Origin: Micromonospora eburnea | GTDB lineage: Bacteria; Actinomycetota; Actinomycetes; Mycobacteriales; Micromonosporaceae | DNA length: 64,000 nucleotides | Assembly (NCBI RefSeq): GCF_900090225.1 | Contig: NZ_FMHY01000002.1 | Span: forward strand, 1,178,001-1,242,000 | Direction of reading: 5' to 3' | Shown: one piece after another, positions 1-8,697 of the stretch | Layout: each line of letters opens with the position of its first letter | Numbering within the stretch: position 1 is the stretch's first letter | Translations under genes and position numbers: made by a program | The notes under the pieces: model-generated | Database searches by the model: none | The model's input: only the letters and a program-made list of their open reading frames with translations | What the model was told of the DNA's origin: nothing

Positions 1-423
1 CTGCGCGGGGCGGAGCTGGCCGCCCGGGTCGACGAGGCCCTGGCCGCCGTGGGGATGAGCGAGCACCGGGACCGGGCGCCCCACCATCTCTCCTTCGGCC
101 AGCGCCGCCGGGTGGCGGTGGCCACCGTGCTCGCCATGCACCCGGAGATCCTGGTCCTGGACGAGCCGTCGTCCAACCTCGACCCGGCGGCCCGGCGGGA
201 GCTGGCCGAGATCCTGCGCGCCCTGCCGGTGACCCTGCTGATGGTCACCCACGACCTGCCGTACGCGGCGGAGCTCTGCGACCGGTCGGTGATCCTGGAC
301 GCCGGCCGGGTGGTCGCCGACGCACCCACCGTGGACATCCTCACCGACCAGGAACTGCTGGCGACGCACCGCCTGGAACTCCCCTACGCCTTCGATCCCC
401 GCACCGCCGCCCGCCTCTCCTGA
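1..423 (+). CDS. ABC transporter ATP-binding protein, C-terminal part (ECF/CbiO type)
   Basis: The reading frame is open from the first base, so the gene begins outside the window; about 140 residues are visible. They contain an ABC signature (LSFGQRRRV), Walker B (ILVLDEP), a D-loop (SSNLD) and the H-loop histidine (MVTHD). The LSFGQ-type signature and compact C-terminus without an extra domain resemble CbiO/EcfA ATPases that energise cobalt, nickel or vitamin importers; substrate and partners lie upstream and cannot be seen. The Walker A region is missing because of truncation. It converges with the next gene, 45 bp away. Family assignment is firm; the ECF/cobalt subtype is inference. Confidence 0.8.
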   Translation: MRGAELAARVDEALAAVGMSEHRDRAPHHLSFGQRRRVAVATVLAMHPEILVLDEPSSNLDPAARRELAEILRALPVTLLMVTHDLPYAAELCDRSVILDAGRVVADAPTVDILTDQELLATHRLELPYAFDPRTAARLS

Positions 424-468
424 CCCACCTCAAGTTCTCCTGAGCGTGGTGGGGGAGCCGGGCGCTCG

Positions 469-1581
469 TCAGCGGGGGGCGGACGGCGCGGGGACGGTGC
501 GTGGGTGGCGGGCCGGCGGGCGGGCGAGGCGGGCGGCGGCGTGCAGGCGCAGGACGCCGGCGGCGACCGCACCGGTCCCGGTGGCCAGCACCGACGCCAC
601 GATGATCCGGGCCAGGACGGCCGGCCCGGCCATCGGGACCACCGAGCGGGACAGCACGGCCAGGTTCGCCAGCCCGGCGAAGAGGACCAGGCAGGCCCCG
701 GCCAGGGCGAGCGCGAAGTCGGCGCCCCCGCGGCGGGCCAGCGCGTAGCCGCCGGCGGCGATCGCGCCGAGCCCGGTGAGCAGCGTCCACAGCTGCGCGC
801 CGAGCAGCCCGAGCAGCACCCCGCCGACCCCCTCGGCACCGGCGTCCAGCACCCGGCCGACCGTGAACGCCACCGCGGCCACACCGCCGAGGGCGAGCAG
901 GGCGCCGACCGCGCGCAGCGCGCGTACCCCGGGCGCCGTGCCGCCCGGGACCAGCCCGGCCGCGCCGATGACCAGGAAGCCGAGCGTGGCGGCCACCCAC
1001 CAGGGGTACGCGTCCGGCGGCGGCAGCCAGTCCAGGGTGCCGCGTACCTCGATCGTCTCGTCGCCGGCGCGCAGCGGCACCACCCAGTCGCGGATCCGCT
1101 GCTGCCGGGTCGGGTCGGCGCTCACCTGCGGCGGTGGCGTCGACTCCAGCCAGAGCGTCCGCTGGTCGTGCCAGCGGGCTGACGGCCCGTCGGCGACCCG
1201 CCGCCAGACCGGCGGGGCCGCCGGATCGGCCTCCGGCGGCAGTTGGGTGTCGCCGGCGATGGTCCGGTTCAGGTACGTGGCGGGGGAGCGGCTGTTCTCG
1301 TACACCCCGCCGGGGCCGATCCGCAGGTACGGCTCCCCGGAGTAGCCCATCACCTCGACGTCCCGCCCGGTGCGGTTGGTCAGCTCCAGCCGGGCCCCCG
1401 CCTCGACGATCCGGGCGGTGAGCCCGGGCCGGTCGGGGCTGGTCGCGGTGACCTCGGCCCGGTAGTCGGTGCCGTCGGGGGCGTCCGCGCCGTGCGCGGC
1501 GGCCGGCGTGGCGAGGGCGAGGAGGGCGGCGAGCGCGGCGGTGACCACCAGCCCCGCCCGCCGCAGTGGTGCCGGGATCAC
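469..1581 (-). CDS. Secreted/membrane protein with N-terminal extracellular domain and C-terminal helices, function unknown
   Basis: The 370-residue protein starts at a GTG that overlaps the stop codon of the upstream thioredoxin gene (GTGA). An N-terminal signal peptide ends near an Ala-x-Ala/His-Gly boundary (PAAAHG). About 190 residues of predicted extracellular beta-rich sequence follow, then roughly five hydrophobic segments and a basic, proline-rich tail. I recognise no catalytic motif. It is the last gene of a tightly overlapping leftward operon (ECF sigma factor, MauE-like, DsbA-like, this gene) beside a copper-handling module, so an envelope role in metal or thiol homeostasis is plausible but only inferred. 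The start is supported by the overlap and signal peptide; longer in-frame starts would run into the thioredoxin gene. Confidence 0.7.
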   Translation of the reverse strand: MIPAPLRRAGLVVTAALAALLALATPAAAHGADAPDGTDYRAEVTATSPDRPGLTARIVEAGARLELTNRTGRDVEVMGYSGEPYLRIGPGGVYENSRSPATYLNRTIAGDTQLPPEADPAAPPVWRRVADGPSARWHDQRTLWLESTPPPQVSADPTRQQRIRDWVVPLRAGDETIEVRGTLDWLPPPDAYPWWVAATLGFLVIGAAGLVPGGTAPGVRALRAVGALLALGGVAAVAFTVGRVLDAGAEGVGGVLLGLLGAQLWTLLTGLGAIAAGGYALARRGGADFALALAGACLVLFAGLANLAVLSRSVVPMAGPAVLARIIVASVLATGTGAVAAGVLRLHAAARLARPPARHPRTVPAPSAPR

Positions 1582-2294
1582 TTGCCGGCCGCCTCCACCG
1601 CCGCCTTGAGTCCTTCGGGGCTGCGGTCCTCGATTTCCTTGCCGTTGACCTTGATGGTCGGGGTGCCGGTGACCCCCGACCGGCTGGCCTCGTCGGTGAC
1701 GTGCGAGGTCCACGACTTGTACTTGCCGTCCTTGACGCAGGAGCTGAAGGAGTCCCGGTCCACCCCGACGCTCGCCCCGATGTCGATCAGCTCGGCGTCG
1801 CTCAGCCCGGGGCTGTTCTCCGGCGGCTGCTTCGCGAAGAGCGCGTCGGTGAACTCCTTGAACCGGGCGCCGTCGGCGGCGCAGCCGGAGGCGGCGGAGG
1901 AACGGGTGGAGTACTCGGTGCTGGAGAAGCGGTTGAGGAAGGCGACCGGGTGGAAGACCACCCGCACCTTGTTCTGGTTGATCAGCTCAGTGACGGTCGA
2001 GCCGCTGGTGTCCTGGAAGTGCTTGCAGGCGGGGCAGAGGTAGTCCTCGTAGATGTCGACGGTGACCGGGCCGTTGCCGAGGACGATGCCGGTGCCCTCG
2101 TGGTTGGCGTTGGGCGGGGCGGTGTAGGTCTTCGACTGCTGGCTGGAGAAGACCGCCCAGCCGATCAGCCCGGCGATCACCAGCACCGCCGCCGCGCCGA
2201 TCGAGGTCCAGATCGTCCGGGTCCGCCGCTTCTCCCGCGCGATCTGCTCCCGGACCACCTGGGCCGCCCTCTTCTGGCCCTTGCGACTACTCAT
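1578..2294 (-). CDS. Membrane-anchored DsbA-like thioredoxin-fold protein
   Basis: The 238-residue protein has a basic cytoplasmic N-terminus, one transmembrane helix at about residues 30-49, and an external thioredoxin-fold domain. The redox motif is CPAC (Cys87-Cys90), preceded by an acidic strand (DIYEDYL). A GTPT segment near residue 217 supplies the cis-proline loop typical of DsbA. The family carries out thiol-disulfide exchange on exported proteins. The start ATG overlaps the end of the MauE-like gene by 8 bp and the stop overlaps the next GTG, so the operon is translationally coupled. A MauE/DoxX-type partner next door is a common arrangement and may recycle electrons. Confidence 0.85.
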   Translation of the reverse strand: MSSRKGQKRAAQVVREQIAREKRRTRTIWTSIGAAAVLVIAGLIGWAVFSSQQSKTYTAPPNANHEGTGIVLGNGPVTVDIYEDYLCPACKHFQDTSGSTVTELINQNKVRVVFHPVAFLNRFSSTEYSTRSSAASGCAADGARFKEFTDALFAKQPPENSPGLSDAELIDIGASVGVDRDSFSSCVKDGKYKSWTSHVTDEASRSGVTGTPTIKVNGKEIEDRSPEGLKAAVEAAGK

Positions 2295-2847
2295 CCTCGC
2301 CCTCCTCGGGTGCCTTGCCCGCCAGCCAGCCGTCCAGTGCGAACGGGGTGCGGGGCCAGATCAGCAGGAACCCGGCCAGTACCAGGAATCCCAGGTCCCG
2401 GAGGATCTCCGGGAGGTAGCTCGGGGCCTGGCCGGCGGCGAGCTGTCCGCCGCTGCCGAAGCACCCGCAGTCGATGGACAGGCCACGGGCCCAGGCGGAG
2501 GCGATCCCGGCGACGAAGACCACCAGCAGCGCCGCGGAGACGCCGGCGATCAGCCGGGTGGCCAGCCCGACGATCAGGAGTACGCCGAGCGCCAGTTCCA
2601 CGAAGGGCAGCGCGGCGCCGATCGCGGTCGCCAGGTCGTACGGCATCACCTGGTAGGCGTTGACCGCCCGACCGGAGGCGGCCAGGTCGCCGACCTTGCT
2701 GGCGCCGGCGAACAACCAGACGGCGGCCAGGCCGAGCCGGGCGGCGGCGCCGAGCCAGGGACGGAGGACGGCCCAACGGGCAGCCCGGACACTCGGTGCA
2801 GTCACGGTCATTGGTCGCCCCGGATCCGAGAGAAGTTCCACTGTCAT
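2287..2847 (-). CDS. MauE/DoxX family membrane protein
   Basis: The 186-residue integral membrane protein has about four hydrophobic helices and a cysteine pair in a DCGCFG motif between helices, typical of MauE-like proteins associated with disulfide formation. The start ATG overlaps the stop of the sigma factor gene (ATGA at 2844-2847). A second in-frame ATG 14 codons later (MTVTAPS) is an alternative start. Its 3' end overlaps the DsbA-like gene. Membership of the DoxX-like/MauE superfamily is clear from topology and motif. A role in passing electrons to or from the neighbouring thioredoxin is inferred from family and context. Confidence 0.8.
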   Translation of the reverse strand: MTVELLSDPGRPMTVTAPSVRAARWAVLRPWLGAAARLGLAAVWLFAGASKVGDLAASGRAVNAYQVMPYDLATAIGAALPFVELALGVLLIVGLATRLIAGVSAALLVVFVAGIASAWARGLSIDCGCFGSGGQLAAGQAPSYLPEILRDLGFLVLAGFLLIWPRTPFALDGWLAGKAPEEGEDE

Positions 2848-3431
2848 CCGGCCAGCGCGTCGTCGACGGCGTTGATCAGCTCGTCGCGGGCCCGGGCGAC
2901 CCGGGAGCGGATGGTGCCCACCGGCACCCCCTCCACCGCGGCGGCCTCCGCGTACGACAGCCCGAGCAGTTGGGTGAGCACGAACGCGCCGCGCCGCTCG
3001 GCGGGGAGCCGGCGGACCAGGTCGTTGGCGCCGAGCTGCCCGGCCGGATCGGGGTACGGACGGTCGGTGGCCGCCTGCGCGGCGAGCCGCTCGCCGAGCC
3101 GCCGTCGGCGTACCACCGTCCGCAGGTGGTCGGCGCAGGCCCGCCGGGCGATGCCGAGCAGCCAGGTACGCGCGCTGGAGCGCCCCTCGAACCCGGGCAG
3201 CGCCCGGAACGCCCGCAGGTACGTCTCCTGGGTCAGGTCGTCGGCGCTGTCCGGGTCGATCAGGGCCGCGACGAAACGCCACACCTCGACCTGGGTGGCC
3301 CGGACGAAGGCGGCCTGTGCCGCCGGGTCGCCTTCGCGGGCGGCCAGCGCCCAACGGGTCGCCGGATCCCGCGCAGCGTCGTCCGTCGCCGGACCGGGGC
3401 CGGTGGAGACGTCGCGTGGGGTGGGGATCAC
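2844..3431 (-). CDS. ECF-type RNA polymerase sigma factor
   Basis: The protein of 195 residues (GTG start at 3431) or 218 residues (GTG at 3500) has sigma region 2 with the DDLTQETYLRAFR core, and region 4 with a helix-turn-helix ending GTIRSRVARAR. It directs RNA polymerase to an alternative promoter set. No anti-sigma gene with a zinc-binding HxxxCxxC motif lies next to it. Instead it heads an operon of envelope redox proteins and faces the copper genes. I prefer the shorter start because the conserved sequence (DPATRWALAAREGD) follows soon after; neither candidate has a strong ribosome-binding site. The missing anti-sigma factor suggests control by expression level or by a distant partner. 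Confidence 0.85.
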   Translation of the reverse strand: MIPTPRDVSTGPGPATDDAARDPATRWALAAREGDPAAQAAFVRATQVEVWRFVAALIDPDSADDLTQETYLRAFRALPGFEGRSSARTWLLGIARRACADHLRTVVRRRRLGERLAAQAATDRPYPDPAGQLGANDLVRRLPAERRGAFVLTQLLGLSYAEAAAVEGVPVGTIRSRVARARDELINAVDDALAG

Positions 3432-3502
3432 GACTGACGAGGTTACGCGGCGTACCAGGGCAGGGCAGGGTCCTTCGGCCCTTTCTATGGTCCCGCCCAC
3501 GC

Positions 3503-3517
3503 CGGGAACTTTTCCCG
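3503..3517. promoter_or_regulatory. 15-bp inverted repeat between the divergent sigma-factor and copper operons
   Basis: CGGGAA-CTT-TTCCCG is a perfect dyad located in the divergent intergenic region, 72 bp upstream of the shorter sigma-factor start. It is the only clear symmetric element there. It could be a regulator binding site acting on one or both operons. No cognate regulator can be named from the sequence. Confidence 0.4.
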
Positions 3518-3673
3518 TCCACCCCCCGACTAATCGCTCATGACGTGGGACGACGTGTGCGAGGCGCGGCCGGCCGCTGGGCGCCCGCCGGCCCCGGCCG
3601 TGGCCCTGGCGGCGCCTGGCCGCGGGCGAACCGGGCTCGCCGATCCGTCGGCGCGTCGGGAAGCATGATGGCC

Positions 3674-5356
3674 ATGACTGCTGCCGTACGCCGCCGGCCC
3701 GTGGCCGCCGCCGACCGTCGCTGGGCCGCCCGCTGGGGGACCGTCGCCGGCCTGCTGGTCACCCTCGTCGCCCTGCTGCTCGCCCCGGCCACCCCGGCCA
3801 GCGCCCACGCGGTGCTGGCGAGCACCAGTCCGACCGCCTCCGCCGTGGTGCCCAACGCGCCCGCCGAGGTGGTGCTGACCTTCAGCGAGGGGGTACGCAA
3901 GGTCCCCGACAAGATCCGGGTGATCGCTCCCGACGGGTCCCGGGCCGACCGGGGCGAGCCGACGTTCAACGGCACCGTGGTGACCATCCCGGTCGACTCT
4001 TCCGGGGCGCGCGGCACCTACCTGGTGAGCTACCGGGTGATCTCCGCCGACAGCCACCCGGTCTCCGGCGCGTTCACCTACTCGGTCGGTGCGCCCTCGA
4101 CGCCGCCGACCGACTCCGGTACGGACAACCGCGCGAACCCGGTGGTGGAGAACGCGGTGAAGGTGGTCAAGTACGCCGGCTACCTGGGCTTGCTGCTGCT
4201 GGTCGGCCCGGCCCTGGTGCTGGCCGCGCTCTGGCCGCGCCGGCTGTCCCGGCGCGGGCCGGCCCGGCTGGCCTGGTCGGGGCTGGGCCTGCTGGTCTTC
4301 GCCACCCTCGCCGAGCTGTGGTTGCAGGTGCCGTACACCGCCGGGGGCAGCCTGTTCGACGTGACCGGCTCCGGCCTCGGTGACGTGTTGGGCAGCGCGT
4401 ACGGCACCGCGCACCTGGTCCGGCTCGGCCTGCTCGCCGCTTCGGCGTTCCTGCTCCGGCCGCTCCTCGCCGGGCCGATCGGCCGCACCGACGGGATCAT
4501 CCTGGCCGTCCTCGGCGGGGCGGCGCTGTTCACCTGGCCGCTGGCCGGCCACCCGGCCGCCTCGCCCGCCCCTGCGGTCTCGGTGGTGGTGGACGCGGTG
4601 CACCTGGGCAGCATGGCCGTCTGGCTGGGCGGCCTGGTGATGCTCGCGGCCTTCCTGCTGCGCCGGGCCGACGAGCGGGAGCTGGACGCGATCCTGCCGA
4701 TCTGGTCCCGCTGGGCGACCCTGGCGGTCGCCGCGCTGCTGCTCGCCGGCACCGTGCAGGCGCTGATCGAGGTGGCCACCCCGGCGGCCCTGGTCGACAC
4801 CACGTACGGGCGGCTGCTGCTCGCCAAGATCGGGATGTTCGCGCTGGTCATCGGGGTGGCGGCGTATTCTAGGGCGCTGGTGCGGCGGCGGACCGCCGCC
4901 GGCCGTCCGGGGTCGATGCGTCGGGCGGTGGTGGCCGAGCTGGCGATCACCGCGGTGGTGCTCGGCGTCACGGCGAACCTGGTGCAGACCACCCCGGCGC
5001 GCACCGCTGTCGCCAATGTCGCCGGTGAGTCGGCCGGCTACTTCTCCAGCACGTTGACCAGCCCGCTCTACTCGCTCCAGGTGGAGCTGGATCCGGCCGC
5101 GCGTGGTAACAACTCGATCCACCTCTACGCGTACACCCCGGACAACCGGCCGCAGCCGGTGAAGGAGTGGAAGGCCACGGCGGCGCTGCCGTCGGCCGGG
5201 ATCGAGCCGATCCAGATCCCACTGCTCGGGCTGACCGACAACCACGCCTACGGGGAGATCAGCCTCCCCGCGTCGGGTGAGTGGCAGCTCCGCTTCACCC
5301 TCCGCACGTCCGACATCGACCAGGCCACGGTGACCGCCACCGTGCCGATCAAGTAA
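3674..5356 (+). CDS. Copper resistance protein, CopC-CopD fusion
   Basis: The ~560-residue protein has a signal peptide (cleavage near SAHA), then a CopC domain of about 95 residues that starts with the metal-ligand histidine (HAVLASTSP). The CopC domain is followed by a CopD domain of about eight membrane helices and an extracellular C-terminal beta domain of about 100 residues resembling YtkA-like modules. The family binds copper outside the membrane and moves or buffers it. Three in-frame ATGs lie at 3665, 3668 and 3674; the purine tract GGGAAG just before favours 3668 or 3674. YcnI follows 16 bp downstream, a common copper pair. Function is inferred from family; direction of copper movement is unknown. 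Confidence 0.88.
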   Translation: MTAAVRRRPVAAADRRWAARWGTVAGLLVTLVALLLAPATPASAHAVLASTSPTASAVVPNAPAEVVLTFSEGVRKVPDKIRVIAPDGSRADRGEPTFNGTVVTIPVDSSGARGTYLVSYRVISADSHPVSGAFTYSVGAPSTPPTDSGTDNRANPVVENAVKVVKYAGYLGLLLLVGPALVLAALWPRRLSRRGPARLAWSGLGLLVFATLAELWLQVPYTAGGSLFDVTGSGLGDVLGSAYGTAHLVRLGLLAASAFLLRPLLAGPIGRTDGIILAVLGGAALFTWPLAGHPAASPAPAVSVVVDAVHLGSMAVWLGGLVMLAAFLLRRADERELDAILPIWSRWATLAVAALLLAGTVQALIEVATPAALVDTTYGRLLLAKIGMFALVIGVAAYSRALVRRRTAAGRPGSMRRAVVAELAITAVVLGVTANLVQTTPARTAVANVAGESAGYFSSTLTSPLYSLQVELDPAARGNNSIHLYAYTPDNRPQPVKEWKATAALPSAGIEPIQIPLLGLTDNHAYGEISLPASGEWQLRFTLRTSDIDQATVTATVPIK

Positions 5357-5372
5357 CGGAAGGCTGCTCACC

Positions 5373-6101
5373 ATGATCCGTCTCCGGCGTTCCGCCGCCG
5401 TCGCCACGCTCACGCTGGCCGCCGTCGCCACGGCCGTGCTCGGCCTGCCCGGCCCGGCCTCGGCGCACGTCACGATCAACCCGAAGGAGGCCAGCCAGGG
5501 CGGCTACGGCCGCTTCGCCTTCCGGGTGCCGAACGAGAGCGACACGGCGTCCACGGTCAAGGTCGAGGTGGTGCTGCCGGAGAACGCGCCGGTCGGCTCG
5601 GTCTCGACCATGCCGGTGCCGGGGTGGACGGTGCAGGTGGAGAAGCGCAAGGTCGACCCGCCGATCGAGGTGCACGGCAGCCAGCTCACCGAGGCGGTGG
5701 CCAAGCTGACCTGGACCGCGCCCGCGAACGCCGGGGTCAAGCCGGGCGAGTTCCAGGAGTTCCCGGTGTCGATGGGGCCGCTGCCGCAGGTCGACCAGAT
5801 GGTGTTCAAGGTGCTTCAGACGTACTCGGACGGCGACGTGTCCCGGTGGATCGAGGCGCCGACGCCGGGCGGCGAGGAGCCGGAGAACCCGGCCCCGGTG
5901 CTCGCCCTGACCGCCGCGTCGGCGTCCGCGGCGCCGGCCGCGAACGCCCCGGCCTCCCCGGTCGCCGAGGCCGGTGGTGACGACGACTCCGACTCCGGCA
6001 CCGTCCTCGGGGTGGCCGGTCTGGTCGCCGGCCTGGCGGGTCTGATCCTCGGCGGTCTGGCCTTCCTGCGTACCCGTCGGGAGCCCACGCCGAAGCCCTG
6101 A
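5373..6101 (+). CDS. YcnI family copper-binding protein (DUF1775)
   Basis: The 242-residue exported protein has a signal peptide ending PASA, with the mature protein starting HVTINP. The N-terminal histidine is the known copper ligand in YcnI. The domain spans about residues 32-170 and includes the conserved FAFRVPNE strand and a tryptophan in VPGWTV. A proline/alanine-rich linker, one C-terminal transmembrane helix (about 211-232) and a short basic tail anchor it to the membrane. A GGAAGG ribosome-binding site precedes the ATG. It follows the CopC-CopD gene and is closed by a strong hairpin, so the two probably form one transcript for copper acquisition or buffering at the cell surface. Confidence 0.9.
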   Translation: MIRLRRSAAVATLTLAAVATAVLGLPGPASAHVTINPKEASQGGYGRFAFRVPNESDTASTVKVEVVLPENAPVGSVSTMPVPGWTVQVEKRKVDPPIEVHGSQLTEAVAKLTWTAPANAGVKPGEFQEFPVSMGPLPQVDQMVFKVLQTYSDGDVSRWIEAPTPGGEEPENPAPVLALTAASASAAPAANAPASPVAEAGGDDDSDSGTVLGVAGLVAGLAGLILGGLAFLRTRREPTPKP

Positions 6102-6112
6102 CCAGCGCCGCT

Positions 6113-6151
6113 GCCCGCCGGCCCGACGGATCTTCCGGCGGGCCGGCGGGC
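6113..6151 (+). terminator. Intrinsic-type terminator after ycnI-like gene
   Basis: A perfect 13-bp G/C stem (6113-6125 with 6139-6151) and 13-nt loop is followed by TTTCTGCGG. It lies 11 bp after the stop codon and closes the copper operon. Confidence 0.75.
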
Positions 6152-6252
6152 TTTCTGCGGTCCTTTGGGCGCTTGCCGTGGATATCCGGCGATTGCGTGG
6201 TTCACGTCGGTAAGGTCGGCCGGGTAATTGGCTACCGAGGGGGACTACGCGA

Positions 6253-7200
6253 ATGCGGTTCGTGCGCACGATCGCCGGAATGCTGTTGTTGGCGGCGGGG
6301 ATTCCGGCACTGCTGGTGGGGGCCGTGCTCTGGACCGCCGCCCGGCACGCCGACCCGAACGGCGGCTTCGGCGCCCGCGTCGAGCCGATCCGCAACCCGG
6401 GCCAGGCCGTCGTGGTCACCGACGTCGACGACCTGCTCCGTGCGGAGGCGCCGTTCGCCCGCACCGGGCTGGCCCGCCTGCGGCTGGCCGCGCGTACCCC
6501 CGACGGCCCGGCCTTCCTCGGCCTGGCCCCGACCGACCAGGTCGACCGCTGGCTCCGGGACGTCCCGCACGCCGCGGTGAGCCGGGTCGTGCTGGCCCGC
6601 GGCCCGCTGCCGGTCCGCCTGGAACCGGCCGGCCCGGCCGCCGCCGAGGCCACCGCCGTCGCCCCGCACGACCAGAGGTTCTGGGTACGCGAGGGGACCG
6701 GCGCGCTGGAGTGGGCTCCGGCCGAGCTGGCCGACCGGCCGTTGAGCCTGGTGGTGATGCGCCCGGACGGCCGGGCCGACCTGACCCTGGACCTGCGCGC
6801 CGAGGTGCGGGCCGGCTGGCTCCCCGGGATGGCGTGGGCGCTGCCCGCCGGCGGGGTGCTGCTGGTGGTCCTCGCCGTGGTGCTGCTGCTGCGTCCGGTC
6901 CGCCCGCGCGAGGTGGTCTTCGTGGTCGAACCCGACCAGGTCCCGGTGCTCGCCGGGCGGCTCGGGGTCACCTCGCTCAGCGGCCTGGGCGCCCGCGTGG
7001 AGCCGTGCGGCCTGCCCGAGCGGCAATTGGTCTCGGTCGGCGCGGCGTCACCCGCCGAGCGGCCCCGGCCGGCGCTCGGACCGGTGCCGAGCCGGCGTCC
7101 GGAGACCCTCGCGGATCTGCCGGCCGGCCGCGACTGGTCCTGGCCGCTCGCCTCGGCTCCCGAGACACCCGGGCCGGTGGAGGGTTCCGTCGACGCCTGA
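6253..7200 (+). CDS. Two-helix membrane protein with extracellular domain, function unknown
   Basis: The 315-residue protein has an N-terminal hydrophobic helix (about residues 5-28), a ~165-residue external domain, a second helix (about 197-217) and a ~95-residue cytoplasmic tail rich in proline and arginine. Start ATG is preceded by a GAGGGGGA ribosome-binding site. I see no enzymatic motif. It stands alone between a terminator upstream and another downstream, so it is probably monocistronic. High third-position GC and good topology support a real gene; no function is proposed. Confidence 0.75.
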   Translation: MRFVRTIAGMLLLAAGIPALLVGAVLWTAARHADPNGGFGARVEPIRNPGQAVVVTDVDDLLRAEAPFARTGLARLRLAARTPDGPAFLGLAPTDQVDRWLRDVPHAAVSRVVLARGPLPVRLEPAGPAAAEATAVAPHDQRFWVREGTGALEWAPAELADRPLSLVVMRPDGRADLTLDLRAEVRAGWLPGMAWALPAGGVLLVVLAVVLLLRPVRPREVVFVVEPDQVPVLAGRLGVTSLSGLGARVEPCGLPERQLVSVGAASPAERPRPALGPVPSRRPETLADLPAGRDWSWPLASAPETPGPVEGSVDA

Positions 7201-7224
7201 CGGTCCCCGGCCCCGGACACGGCG

Positions 7225-7259
7225 GGTGGCCCTCCGCGCTGCCGACGCGGAGGGCCACC
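7225..7259. terminator. Terminator hairpin between convergent genes
   Basis: A perfect 14-bp stem (7225-7238 with 7246-7259) with a 7-nt loop. It lies between the convergent genes ending at 7200 (+) and 7365 (-). No U-tract follows, as is common in high-GC actinobacteria. Confidence 0.65.
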
Positions 7260-7364
7260 GTCACCGGGGGAATTCGGTGCTACCTGGGAGAAAATTGAGG
7301 TAGTTGGGAGCAGATTAGCGCTGAACCGGCATCAGTCGCGAGATCTGTCCATTTGGTGCAACTT

Positions 7365-8624
7365 TCAGGGCGTGGCGCGGTGCTCCGCCCGCTCCGGTCG
7401 GCGGGCCGGCAACGCCACCAGCAACAGCAGGCTGAGCAGCACGTACGCGTTGCGGACGACGAACTCGCCGACGTTGTCGGTACGCGTCGGGGCGGCCCCC
7501 CAGTCCAGGAAGGTGACCACCCCGTAGATGCTGACGATGCCGGTGCCGGCCGCCAGGGCGAACAGCCAGCGGCGCTGCCGGGCACCCGTCACCGGGTCCC
7601 GCCGCTCGTCGAGCGCGGCGTCGACCAGCACCACCGCCGCCGGGATGAACCAGTACAGGTGGTGGGTCCAGGTGATCGGGCTGACCAGCCCGCCGACCAG
7701 GCCGGTCAGGGTGAGCCCGGCGAGCGCGTCGCCGGCCCGGGCGACCCGGGCGGCCCGCCACAGCCCGTACCCGACGACCACCCCGACCAGCAGCAGCCAG
7801 GGCAGCTGACTCGGCTTCTCCGGCGCGGTGAACCGGCTGAGCAGGCCGAACAGCGACTGGTTGCCGGTGTAGTCGGTGCGACCCACCCGGTCGGTCGCCC
7901 ACAGCTCCTGGGTCCAGAACCGCCATGAGTCGCGGGGCGCGAGGGCCGCGGCCAGCAGGGTGGCCAGCGCCGCGGTCGCCGAGGCGACCAGGGCCGCCCG
8001 CCAGCGCCGGGTGGCCAGCAGATAGATGATGAAGATGCCGGGAAAGAGCTTGAGCGCCGTCGCCAGCCCCACGCCCACCCCGCCCCAGCCCCGCTCCCCG
8101 GGTACGGCGAAGAGCAGGTCGGCCAGGACCAGCACCACCAGCAGCATGTTGATCTGGCCGAAGGTGATCGTCTCGCGGGTGCTCTCCGCGGCGAAGACCA
8201 GCAGGACGGCCACCGCGAGGGCGAACAGCCGGGGCAGCTGGTGCCGCCGCGTCATCGGCGTCACCAGCCACCGCGTCGTCACCACCACGCCGACCACGGT
8301 CAGCACCGTGAAGATCGTCACCGTGGCGCCGAGCGGCAGCAGGGCGAACGGCCGTAGCAGCAGCGCGGCGAACGGCGGATAGGTGAAGTAGAGGGCCCCC
8401 TGCACCCGGTCCGGCTGGACGTAGTCGTAGAGCGGGTTGCCGGCCGCCCACCAGTCCATCGCCCGCATGTAGATCTTCAGGTCGAAGAAGTCGTGGCCCA
8501 GGCCCGGCTGGTACAGCACGGGCAGCACCGCCACGAGCGCCACCACCGTGACCAGGCGACGAACCGTACGGCCGCCCGGATCGTCCTCGGTGACGGCGGG
8601 TGGCGCGACGGGTTCGGCGGGCAC
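7365..8624 (-). CDS. GT87-like (DUF2029) polyprenol-dependent mannosyltransferase, integral membrane
   Basis: The 419-residue protein has about ten transmembrane helices. Features typical of GT87/DUF2029 enzymes include an early acidic pair in the first external loop (HDFFDLKIY), TYPPFAALLL, FGQINMLL and a late THHLYW segment. These enzymes transfer mannose from polyprenyl-phosphate-mannose on the outer face of the membrane, as in PimE of mycobacteria. The acceptor here, perhaps phosphatidylinositol mannosides or another surface glycan, is not determined. It is transcribed divergently from orn, with 73 bp between starts. Confidence 0.8.
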   Translation of the reverse strand: MPAEPVAPPAVTEDDPGGRTVRRLVTVVALVAVLPVLYQPGLGHDFFDLKIYMRAMDWWAAGNPLYDYVQPDRVQGALYFTYPPFAALLLRPFALLPLGATVTIFTVLTVVGVVVTTRWLVTPMTRRHQLPRLFALAVAVLLVFAAESTRETITFGQINMLLVVLVLADLLFAVPGERGWGGVGVGLATALKLFPGIFIIYLLATRRWRAALVASATAALATLLAAALAPRDSWRFWTQELWATDRVGRTDYTGNQSLFGLLSRFTAPEKPSQLPWLLLVGVVVGYGLWRAARVARAGDALAGLTLTGLVGGLVSPITWTHHLYWFIPAAVVLVDAALDERRDPVTGARQRRWLFALAAGTGIVSIYGVVTFLDWGAAPTRTDNVGEFVVRNAYVLLSLLLLVALPARRPERAEHRATP

Positions 8625-8697
8625 GCAAGAACACTAGCGGTCCACCTCCGTCGGGTGCTCCAGGCGCGGGCGGTTCGGCGACGCGTAGTCTGGTCCG

